A stretch of DNA of 64,000 nucleotides, taken from NCBI GenBank assembly GCA_023525975.1, contig CM042042.1, positions 46,201,880 through 46,265,879 on the forward strand, in the 5' to 3' direction. Shown here piece by piece: positions 11,062-20,362 of this stretch. Source of the stretch: Smallanthus sonchifolius (lineage: Eukaryota > Streptophyta > Magnoliopsida > Asterales > Asteraceae). The notes under the pieces were generated by a model that was given only the letters and a program-made list of their open reading frames with translations, was not told the origin of the DNA and did not search any database. Within the stretch, counting starts at the first letter, position 1, and every line of letters starts with the position of its first letter. The position numbers and the translations under genes were made by a program.

Positions 11062-12588
11062 CTACAAGCAAAGCCTTACTCTTATATCTTCCCTCTCTTC
11101 ACTTGTTAACATATTACTCTCATCCATCAAACATCTCTTGTACGGTATAAACCCATTTGCACACCTTTCTCCTTTGTCACCAAATTCACCATTTTTGCCA
11201 TCTTGTGAACAACATTGTGTCGTTGGTTCAAGTCGATCACTCGAACTACGCGGAGTAGGACAATCGGGTTCCAGAGTAGGCATCGAGTCCCATGGTAGTG
11301 TTGTTACGGTGTCCACAGAAGACGGGCTTGTGGAGCCCGTAAAAAAAACTGTCTTCCCAAAAAGCTTTAGACTTCGGGTCGATACAGATTCACGTGAACT
11401 CGGGGACGTGTTTTCATGATTTGATCTTGATGAGCCACAACTAGACCTCACTAGACCACCTCCTTCCTTCAATGGGACCGACACTTTACGAGGATAAGGG
11501 CGCGTTGGTTTCCTCTTTGCACGAGGAGGCGGGATCTCAATACCTCCCCCCTTGGTTCCATCAACACCACTTGACTCGCGGACTACTTTGGAGAAAAACT
11601 TTTGAGCGTGACTTCTTATTTGAACCGCGGTTTTGTTGCCCACATGTCCTGCAAATCCATCAAGATCATAAACCATAAACTTGTTTTTAAGTCATGAATC
11701 AAGTTGGCTAGTTGGGCATACCTTCAATTTGTCGCCATGATCGTCCGTACAACTTTAGAGCTTCAAGAAACTTTTTGTGCTCTTCTTGTGTCCATTTTTC
11801 CCTTTGCTTGGTGATTGTATACGGTTTTCGAGCCTATTTGACATCAAAAGTTGAAATCGACATGAATATACAACATCAAGAGAAGTATTACCAGACTAGA
11901 CTGACCGTTCGGATTGGGAACCGCCTATAGAACCGGTCCAGTTGAGTGTATTTGAACTGTCCCCATTTTAACTGGTTGGTTAGTATTCGAACCGATAAAC
12001 TAGACAGGCTAGTTGGACTGGATTTCTAAACACCACATTTTATAAAACTATAAAATTGTAAATTCATATAAAAAATATAAAGTTGTTTCGTATTTTGTTT
12101 TAAATTAGCTATATATATATATATAGTTTTAATACTTAAATTATTTATGACGTCATCCGGTTTTAAGCCGGTCTGACCAATGGATCAGTTAGACGGCTCA
12201 GTCCGGTTACGAAAAAAATATACAAACCTTGAGAGCATAGCCTTCGCCGGGTGAAAACCGATCATCAAATCGACTATTAGCGACCATGTTCGAATGGTAA
12301 CCTTCACTATGATCCTATGTTTAACAAGATCAACAATGGAGATATCAAGAAGAAATAAACAAAAAATTGCATCTAATTTAACTTGGAATTCATTCATTCT
12401 CAAATTCTATTCAAATCAAGGGAAATCGGTGACTAAATTAAGTCAAAATTAACCAACACAAATAGTCAAAATGTGAAAAGAGGGAAGAACAAAATCCTAA
12501 TTAACAAATTCAACCACAATTGATGATTATAATATACATATAACCTTAATCATCAGATAATAAGGAATCTAGTACAAACCTCAACCAT
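11062..12588 (-). CDS. REVEILLE/CCA1-like SHAQKYF-class MYB transcription factor
   Basis: Four coding exons join in frame to 264 residues: 12580-12588, 12228-12314, 11722-11833 and 11062-11648, all with GT-AG introns. The start is MVEDHSEGYHSN, the ATG of a nine-base first coding exon. Residues about 43-92 form a single MYB repeat (QREKWTQEEHKKFLEALKLYG, then SWRQIE and HVGNKTAVQIRSHAQKFF). IEIPPPRAKRKPTRPYPRK follows, then a C-terminal box FIPYKRCLMDES...RVRLCL. This order is that of the RVE1/RVE2/RVE7 branch of CCA1-like clock-associated factors, which bind evening-element DNA in the nucleus. One oddity is Gly at residue 70, where relatives usually have Glu (IEEH). The length fits the family and nothing is broken. 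The exact paralogue cannot be named without a tree. Confidence 0.88.
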
Positions 12589-12688
12589 GCTTTCACTGAC
12601 AACCGCTCAATCCGACCCGACCCGTATTCTTGAACTCCACCGGAAACCAAAGATCCGGAATCAGAAAGCGGCTTTAGGCGATCGGAGA

Positions 12689-12694
12689 CACGTG
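12689..12694. promoter_or_regulatory. G-box CACGTG in leader/promoter of the MYB gene
   Basis: A CACGTG core (GACACGTGGC) lies about 100 bp upstream of the MYB gene start codon. A second core is at 12900-12905. G-boxes are bound by bHLH/bZIP light and clock factors; a role here is inferred from position only. No clear TATA box was found. Confidence 0.4.
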
Positions 12695-12905
12695 GCGACA
12701 ACTGGAATGGCCGGAAAATATTGATCCGGCAGAGAGAAAAATAAAAAATTGGGACTTTTCACTTTTGTGTTGTTTAAGGAAATGAAACCAGAGTTTATTA
12801 CAAGGAAAAAGTGCAAAAGGGGAGAACAGAAGTGACACGTTAGACTGGATTTTTTTTATTTTTGATTAATTGTAGGCAATATATGAAGAAATGGGTGGAC
12901 ACGTG

Positions 12906-13515
12906 ACTGTTTTATTAGTGGTCACGGAACGACACCGCTTTTGTCTGGAAGTTGAGTTTAATTGTGGTGGGACAAAATACTGTACATGAAAGATTTGGAA
13001 ACAATAAAATATTTTTTTGTTTTGGACATGATAGATACGTTCTTTTAAATTATTGAGGTCGCCTTTGGTTGCAAGTTGTTACCATGAGATACGGAGTTTG
13101 GATATTGAAGGAGTTAATATTGAATTTCTGAAAGTAAGAGAGGTCGGTTTGAAAAAAGATGAAAATTGAAGAGGTGATCTGGAACTAATTAATTAGTATT
13201 TAATGAATAGTAATGTTTAGATAAAGTTATATTTATCTATTAATTTGTTAGAGTTAGTATTAGATTATAAATGAGAGTAGTATTTGAGTAAAATTAGTAA
13301 GACTTATTTATTATAAATAGATTGTTAGGATCTATTTAATTTAAAAAAGTCAAGAATATAATATACATAAAGAGTCGGTCGGTTATTGAGATCAAATTTC
13401 GTGTTCGTGTTTTTTGGTCAGATTTCCAACAGATATCATTTATAACATTCTTGTTTGGTTTGAGAATTAAGATTGATGGAAAAGTACAAGAAGAAGAAGA
13501 AATTGTACATGGTGT
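12906..13515. other. Upstream interval of the MYB gene, no gene seen
   Basis: AT-rich. A TTTCCAACAGATATCATTTA stretch near 13422 faintly resembles a copia LTR end plus PBS, but no second LTR is visible. Confidence 0.4.
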
Positions 13516-13518
13516 TCA

Positions 13519-14305
13519 TTAATGGGGAAAAAAACGTATGACAGCATGCCGCGTAGGCTGATATGGGATAGTCTTCAATGGAGAGGGGTCCCTAGAAAAT
13601 ATGTAGAGATAATCAAGGATATGTATGTTAGGACTGAAGTATGTGTTCGTGCGCCGTCTAGGGATACTGACTTCTTCCCTGTGAAGATAGGACTCCAACA
13701 AGGGTAGTTCGCACTGAGCTCATTTCTTTTTGTAGTGGTATTGGACGAGTTGTCAAAGTAAATCCAAGAGGTTGTTCCTTGGTGAATGCTATTTGCTGAC
13801 AATATTATGCTAGTCACGGACAGTAAACTTAGTCTAAATGAGAGGCTAGAGGAGTGACACGCAACACTAGAAAGTAAATGTTTAAGGATTAGTCGCTCTA
13901 ATACTACTACCTTGATTGTGACTTCAGTGTTGTAAATGAAGTTGATGACTATTGATCACCATAGAAGGTCAAGTGGTCCCGCAAGTAACAAATTTTTAGT
14001 ATTTAAAATTGTTTGTTCAGCGTGATGGGGACATAGATAATGACGTGGCCCACTAAGTCCAGGTAGGCTAGTGCCGGTGGAGAGATTGTGCGACGGGAGG
14101 TTCCCATCTAAATCAAAAGGGAAGTTTTATAAGGTTGCAGTTAGACCATCTATGTTATATGGCACAGACTATTAGGCCATCAAGAAGACTCAAGTACGTA
14201 ACTGGAGGTAGCAGAGATGAGGATGCTTAAGTGGATGTGTGGGTACACAAGGCTAGACCGGATAAGAAATTATGTTTTCCGGGAAAGATTAAGGGTAGCC
14301 AGTAA
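13519..14305 (+). pseudogene. LINE (RTE-like) reverse transcriptase fragment
   Basis: The first frame reads KTYDSMPRRLIWDSL, RKYVEIIKDMY, FFPVKIGLQQG, then a TAG at 13705-13707. It continues FALSSFLFVVVLDELSK and, after another stop, MLFADNIMLVTDS. This is the plant LINE RT palm. The catalytic FADD box has become FADN (13792-13803), removing an essential Asp. A later block, RPSMLYGTDY...AIKKTQV (about 14145-14195), comes from the thumb/C-terminal part. There are multiple stops and frameshifts, with no ORF1 or endonuclease upstream. Confidence 0.82.
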
Positions 14306-14334
14306 GCTCCCTTCTTTTCTCCTTCAATTGGCTC

Positions 14335-14700
14335 ATGGCATCCTCAACTCATTCAGAACCACCACCACCTAGTTTTATAGCACCCACATCAACCAGTGTC
14401 GCGCACTTTACCATCCTACCTAGCGGGACAACTCAATCTACCCCCTGTATTCACGACAACCCCTGAAGAAGAAATAACAACACCCGTCCCACCCATAAAC
14501 CAAACAAATGTTGTCACCTCGACTTTCGAGTCTTACCCACTGCTATTACCCCCTGTGCAGACGACGGGGTCATTCGTTTCCATGCCCATGAAAAACCCAA
14601 TACCATTCACACCCACTACTTTACCAGCACTTGACATGGCGCTAAGTCGTGGCGTACAGTGTTCTCGACATGAACTCCCACCCTTTGTTTCCTTCTAATA
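14335..14700 (+). other. Pro/Thr-rich coding-like stretch, unidentified
   Basis: From ATG 14335 a frame reads MASSTHSEPPPPSFIAPTS and stops after about 40 codons. An overlapping frame (14396-14698) is 100 codons of Pro/Thr-rich protein (LPPVFTTTPEEEITTPVPP). It may be retroelement gag debris. I do not recognise it. 14701-15050 holds nothing clear. Confidence 0.25.
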
Positions 14701-15050
14701 TACGAGGTGCATCATCTTCGCTTCCCTTACCTATGGCGCACCCTCCGCCTCCACTCCCCTCACCCCACATTTGGTGGGTGGAACAACAACGACATATGCA
14801 ATAGTACGAACAGTAGTTGCACGAATCTTAGCTAGCTAGAGTGCGCGTCGTAGAGCGAGGGTGTGAGCGATGATGCGTGTTGGATTTTTTTCATTTTCAA
14901 ATATATTAGTTCTAAGTTTTTTTATCGTTATTTTGTGTCTGCACTTGCGCCTGCGTTAGTTTTTTTATTTAAAAACGGGTCCACCCAAATTTGCGGAGCA
15001 AGAGGTGTTGCCAACTAATTGATCATTTAATCAGTATAAACAATTTCTAA

Positions 15051-15299
15051 TTGATCATTGTAAACCGTTGCCCATTTGGTGCAATGGTAACCCTAAAACT
15101 TCCCATTGTGGAGGTCTTGGGTTCGAGTATCAGCTGGAGCAGTTAATTAGGTTGAGTGACCAGTTGTGGGTTTCCTCCAAGGTTGGAGGTTCGATACGAA
15201 TTGGTGGGATAGTTGGGCCCGATTTAGATAACACTTATCTCCCAAGAGCATCGTGGTGTCTTCTGGTTTCTAATTAAAAAAAAATTTGATCATTGTAAA
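15051..15299 (+). mobile_element. tRNA-derived SINE with 14-bp TSD
   Basis: The 221-bp body (15065-15285) is flanked by perfect 14-bp repeats TTGATCATTGTAAA (15051-15064 and 15286-15299). It has an A-box-like TGGTGCAATGG (15077-15087) and a B-box-like GGTTCGAGTAT (15120-15130) and ends in an A-run. These are pol III promoter elements of tRNA-derived SINEs. It carries no coding capacity; mobilisation would need a LINE partner. Confidence 0.9.
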
Positions 15300-15849
15300 G
15301 CCTTTAAATACACTTCCGCGTATGTGTTTAAAACTGAAAATTTTTGAGACAGTTTTTCAAGGAGTATTATAAAAGTAACATAAAAAGGTTTAAGAAATAT
15401 AGGAGTTAAAGCGATTCTTGCATGTAGTTCTATACTTCAAACACACACACACAAGTTCCTATATAATGTCATTATTATAGGAAGTGTAGGAACTCTTTCG
15501 TAGATGACAAATGTCTATCCATGTTAATTGAGTGAAGCATCATTTTAATTATACATGTCATTTGCAGCGACTATAAACTGTTATGGTAATTTTAATTTGT
15601 TAGCAAATTATTTTATTAATACTATAATTTCCCATGGGGGATAGTGAGCTTTCTTCTTCTTTTTTTTTTCTTCATTTTGACACAAAAGTTATTTTTTTAT
15701 AAACTTGACACTAAAGTTCAAAATAAGTTTTTTTTACTCAAAACTTTGTTTTTTATAGATTTGTCACAGAAGTTCAATAAACTTTCATTCGTTAATTTTT
15801 TTCAAATTACAGGTGTGCCGCTGTTTGTATTTTTTTGTCAACGTTTCGA
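15300..15849. other. T-rich interval, no gene
   Basis: Poly-T stretches and a low-complexity frame. It may be part of the Helitron that ends at 16408; its 5' end was not found. Confidence 0.4.
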
Positions 15850-16408
15850 TTTTTTTTCTTTTAAACGGAGTTGTATTCAAAATAGAGTTTTTTTTATCGT
15901 TGAATGTAGCGAATGCCGTTACCGTTGTGTTACTGTGACGAGCCAAACCTATTATAGACGAACAACATCATTGTCGATGTTGGTATTATCGGAATCCGTA
16001 TCGGCATTCGCCTTATGATTTTCGACGAACAAAACCGGTAATTTTTTTAATATGCTTTTTTCTATTTTTTATTATTTAGTTTTATGTTTCTTTTCTATTA
16101 ACATTATTTTTACCGTTGCGCCTACGTTTTCGTATAAATTTTTTTTAACGACGGGCCCGACACCGTTTTCTATTATAACTTTCGTTCGTTAGGTTTTTTA
16201 AATAACGGAATGAGCCGTTTTCTTAATTTTCTTTTTGTCAACATTTTGGTTTAAGTTTTATTGAAGACAAAATTGTATTCAAATTCGAGTGTTTTTTTTA
16301 TATCGTACGTTATAATGAGTCTGTGATTTGATGTAACTATTATCCACGCAAACGAGTCAAATCAATAATGACCAGACTCTCGCCGCGAAGCGCGAGGGTA
16401 AAAACTAG
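15850..16408 (+). mobile_element. Non-autonomous Helitron, 3' end
   Basis: It ends CTCGCCGCGAAGCGCGAG (hairpin), GGTAAAAA, then CTAG at 16405-16408 followed by T. This is the Helitron 3' signature: a short hairpin about 10 bases before CTRR, inserted between A and T. The body shares blocks with the minus-strand relic at 4985-5350. The 5' TC end was not located. Confidence 0.7.
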
Positions 16409-16454
16409 TTACATTAATTTGTGAAACTTTTTTCTTTCGTTTTGTAATATATTT

Positions 16455-16656
16455 AGGCCTTGTTTGGGATTACTTATTTGAAACTACTTATTGACTTATT
16501 CAATAAGTAATAAGTTATAAGTAATAAGTAAGTAACTACTTACTTCTTGAAATTGAAACAAGTAGGTGAATAAGTTAGCTTATCCAAACACCTTATTAAC
16601 TTATATAAGTTAATAAGTCAATAAGTAGGATAAATAAGTTATCCCAAACACCCCCT
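16455..16656. mobile_element. hAT-type MITE (202 bp)
   Basis: Ends are AGGCCTTGTTTGGGAT and ATCCCAAACACCCCCT, imperfect inverse copies. The interior is a palindromic run of ACTTATT/AATAAGT words. The flanking TSD is unclear. Confidence 0.8.
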
Positions 16657-16699
16657 TATAAAATTAGTCTTAAGGAAAACCCGCGAAGTATTTGACTCC

Positions 16700-16850
16700 A
16701 AACAGTGGTGAAGTTTGAAGAAAAACGTTGGGGGGCTGTCATTTTTTTTTTCTTATCAGGGGGCTGGAACTGTAAAATTTTCGCCCGATTACGTGAAAAA
16801 TTAACACTACTGAGCAAAAAAGTCGACCGAATACGTATGAATATATTCTT
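16700..16850 (-). mobile_element. hAT-like relic, same family as 29215-29390
   Basis: The reverse strand shares CGAAAATTTTA, CCCCCTGATAAGAAA and AGTGTTAATTT, in order, with 29250-29340. No ends are visible here. Confidence 0.5.
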
Positions 16851-17190
16851 AAGTAACAAAGGCTCAAGAGTTGCGGTACTTGAAGAAGATTTTACAAACC
16901 TAAAACTAGAGATGGGCAAAAAAACCGGTTTGAATTTTCAAACCGGTATTAACCCGAAAACCGGTTCGTCATAAACCGGTTTACCGTAAACCGGTTCAAA
17001 CCCGAAGAAAACCGACGGTTACAAACCGGTTTGACCTTTCCTGATGCCGATCGGGTTAGGGACCGGTCCCTCTGAACCGGTTCAGAAAATCGGTTTTTTT
17101 GCTGAAAAAAAAGAGCCGTTACTCAACGGATTTATAACCGTTAGAGTCGAATTTGGCCTTTTTTTGCCTCCATTTGCACCCTTAAAACAC

Positions 17191-17198
17191 TATAAATA
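17191..17198 (+). promoter_or_regulatory. TATA box of the hAT transposase
   Basis: TATAAATA lies 117 bp before the transposase ATG (17308), between the CCGGTT-rich end and the ORF. Confidence 0.6.
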
Positions 17199-17307
17199 GG
17201 TGGGGGGTGTTTAGGGTTGATCACACATCTTTTTACACTCTCTAATCTCTAAAACCGCTCTTTAACCGCTCAAAAACGCTCTCTAAACTCTCTCAAAGAA
17301 AATAACC

Positions 17308-19382
17308 ATGTCAAGTGTTGGTGGTTCCTCAAACGAAGTTAGCGTTGTGGAAATTCGACCAACAACGAAAAACCCGACAATTTGGTGCAATTACGATTTA
17401 TGTTTGTTGTCAAACAAGAAGGAACATGCTCGGTGCAAGATGTGTGGTGTGTTTTTGGGGAAAGATTCAAACACTAGTTTGAAAACGCATATGAAAAAAT
17501 CTTGCCCGTCCTTGAAGAGAATTCCAAGTGAAGGTCAAGCCTCGATGACAAGCGAAGGAGGAATTTGGAACTTTGATCCAATATTGTTCGAGATCGAATG
17601 GCGAGGTTAGTGATTCAAGAAGGATTGTCGTTCAACCACTTTGACAATCCACGCTTGACAAGGATGATTCAAAAGACACTCCAACCACGTTATCATCAAG
17701 TAAGTCGCATCACTCTTAGACGAGATTGTATAAAAATGTGGAAAAAGCAAAAAAAGAATTAATTTTGGGTTTTGAAAATTTGGAAACCGGTGTAAACTTA
17801 ACCACCGATGTTTGGTCGGCTCCACATGGTATACCAGATTCGTACCTTTGCGTTACCGCGCATTGGGTTGATCCCAAAACGTGGCAAATGATGAAGCGTA
17901 AAAATCGTGTTTGACTTGTTTGAATATCCACACACCGGCGAAAATTTATTTTATATATTAGATGGTGTTATAACCGAATTTAAATTACAAAATAAACTTT
18001 TTTCAATGCTTTTGATAATGCATCTAATAATACAAATGCGGTTCAAAAACTAAAAATTAAATATAAACCGGTTTGCAACGGCATTTTTTTCCATAGTCGA
18101 TGTGTCGCACACATCATTAACTTGGCGGTGCAAGCCGGGCTTGCAATTGAAGAGGTTTCTAACTTAACATATGTTTTTCGACTAATGCTTAAAGATATTT
18201 TTACTAACAAAAAAAGATACCATGATTATATTAGATTTTGTCGTGAAACGAATAATCTTTGCTTAGGTCCGAATTGGGACGTCGAGACAAGATGGAACTC
18301 GGCTTATAATATGTTTTATAGCGCTTTACGACAAAGAGAAACTTTAGAAATATTTCATGAAATGTTTGCCTCAAAACCTCGTCGTAAAATTCTAAAGTTT
18401 CCGTCTACGAGTTGGGACATTTTAAAAGACGTAACCGAATTGCTTGAAGTTTTCAAAACCGCCACCACTTTTTTATCCGGTGTTTATTATCCCACAAGTC
18501 CATTAACTCTAAAACAAATATATTTGATGGCTAACAAGTTGTATGAACTTGAAAATAAAAACACTCTTTTTACAAAAAATGATAGAACCGATGAAAGAAA
18601 AATTAGTAAAATATTTTAAAGAAATGCCTCCCGTTATAACTTGTGCCGCCGCGTTAAACCCTACCATAAATGTTTTCGGGGTTGAAACGTTGATTGATAG
18701 AATTACTTACGCTTTGAATTTGGATAGTGAAGACATCCATTTTGCACAAGGCACAAAAACATATTTTAACAAATGTTTACAAGATTTATTTGATGTTTAT
18801 TTACATAAATATGGTATAACTCTGACTCCACATGATACAATGGGTACATCATCAAGTGGTAGCTCGAGAGATGTTAATTTGAATTTATATAACGAAATGT
18901 TAAATGAATTTAGTAAACGGGCTCGAGGTACCACACCGAGTAACGAACTCGGAAGGTATATTGGCACAAACTTTTTAGCGTTTATGCCTCCTACCGTTTT
19001 TGAGGAGTTTGATATTTTGGCTTGGTGGAAAAAAAACGAAGCTTCGTTTCCGATTCTTTCCGCCATGGCCCGTGATGTACTAACTGTCCAAGCTTTCACG
19101 GTAGCTTCAGAATCTGCGTTTTCTTTTAGTGACATGGTCTTATCGATACGAAGGACTAGACTCACCCCCCTAGCGATGGAAATGTGCATTTGCTTGAAGG
19201 ACCATTTGGATGCTATGGATAGGATACAAGACCAAACTTCTCTCGAAGACGAAATTTAGGCCGAAGAAATCATACACAACATCGAGGTTGATCTTGGAAT
19301 ATCCGAACCAGTCACCGATGAAGAACTAGCCGAAGATGCAAGGCTACAAAGCTCCAATTCCGAACACAATGCACAAGAATAA
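17308..19382 (+). pseudogene. hAT transposase (BED finger to hATC), frameshifted
   Basis: The first frame (17308-17610) has a BED-type zinc finger: CKMCGVFLG then LKTHMKKSC. Later frames carry the RNase H-like catalytic region (GVNLTTDVWSAPHGIPDSY; HSRCVAHIINLAVQAG; GPNWDVETRWNSAYNMF). The C-terminal dimerisation domain follows (DILAWWKKN, FPILSAMARDVLTVQAF, ASESAFS, RRTRLTPLAMEMCICLKDH). It would cut and paste its own ends. Frame changes fall near 17590, 17730, 17903, 18008 and 18580. A TAG at 19257-19259 precedes the probable original stop at 19380-19382. All domains are present, so this was a complete gene that has since decayed. Confidence 0.92.
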
Positions 19383-19756
19383 TCAATCAATATTCCAAAA
19401 AATAAAAATATATATTGCCATTTGTAATGTTTTACAATTTTATAATTTTATCTTGTCATGTTTTTTAATTTTCGAACTTTTCAAATATTAATAAACGTTG
19501 CACTTTATGTTTTATATTTGTTATATTTTTTTTTTTTGATTTTTTATTAAAAATATCGAATTTATTTGAATTTATTCAATTTTTTTAATTAAAACCGGTT
19601 TAACACACAAACCGGTTTCAACCCAACCCTAACCGGTTTAATAGGTTAGGGATTTCCTTGCCTCCAAACCAAGTTAATCCGAACCGGTTTAGGGCCAAAC
19701 CGGTTTTGACTTTCCGTTGACCAAACCAGTTCGGGTCGGGTTCAAAAGTTAAAGGT

Positions 19757-20240
19757 CGTTGCAGATCAGCCCACGAAAACGCATCGGCCCACATGGCTTC
19801 TCTGCCAGCCCAGTCACAGCAGCCACAAAACCCGGCAGCCCAGGTCTATAATTCTCTGCAGGCTCAACCAAGCCATGCGCTTAGCCCAACAGACCTGGGT
19901 GCCCCCTTTTTTAAAAATGCAGTTGAATTTGGTGACCCGCAATGGTATATGGAGTCGGGAGTATCGGCCCACATCACATCCGATCCTTCCATTTCATAAA
20001 CTTCGAGCACTGTTTTTGTCGGTAATGGTAATAGTATGCCAATTGGAGGATCCGGTAATAGCGTTTGCCACACACAAAATAAATCCTACCATTTATAAAA
20101 TATTTCCACGCTCACCTACCGTCATCAAAAAATTGTTATCCGTAAGAGCATTTACCCGAGAAAATCTTGTTTTCATTGAGTTTGACCCTTTGGGCTTTTC
20201 TGTGAAGGACCTCACCCTCCTTTCTGTAGGGTATTATTAA
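19757..20240 (+). pseudogene. Ty1/copia gag-protease region fragment
   Basis: The frame at 19793-19999 contains WYMESGVSAHITSDPS, the copia protease site; the expected DSGA is altered to ESGV. After TAA and a frameshift near 20070 come SPTVIKKLLSVRAFT, VFIEFDPLGFSVKDL and a final stop, which is the segment leading to integrase. Neither LTRs nor integrase/RT are present. It abuts the hAT relic on the left. Confidence 0.85.
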
Positions 20241-20362
20241 AGATGACGCTTAACAAAATATTCAAGATTCAGGCGAAAGTCAAAGATGCGTTCAGAAAGT
20301 CAAAGACATGATTGCAAGATAAAGATTCCATAGAAAGATCAAAATTAATTATTATTGGCAAT

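Larger units (their letters stand above)
16907..19755 (+). mobile_element. Autonomous-type hAT (Ac-like) element, right end lost
   Basis: It begins TAGAGATGGGCAAA (16907), a common plant hAT end. Subterminal AACCGGTT/AAACCGGT words are clustered on both sides: about eight in 16920-17095 and about six in 19590-19730. The matching right terminus is missing. The sequence passes into copia DNA at about 19755. Confidence 0.8.

Noticed and set aside
11062..11676. MYB gene starting at MVYDLDGFAGHVG
   Set aside because: The first nine residues are intron translation; the acceptor before GACATGTGGG and upstream exons give a complete MYB repeat in frame.
11834..12227. MITE in the MYB gene intron (ACCGGTCC and CCGGTTAC words)
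   Set aside because: Some inverse similarity around 11930 and 12160-12205, but no clear ends or TSD, so not called.
15077..15130. A tRNA gene
   Set aside because: Only the A and B boxes are tRNA-like; no cloverleaf can be formed, and the unit has a TSD and A-tail, so it is a SINE.
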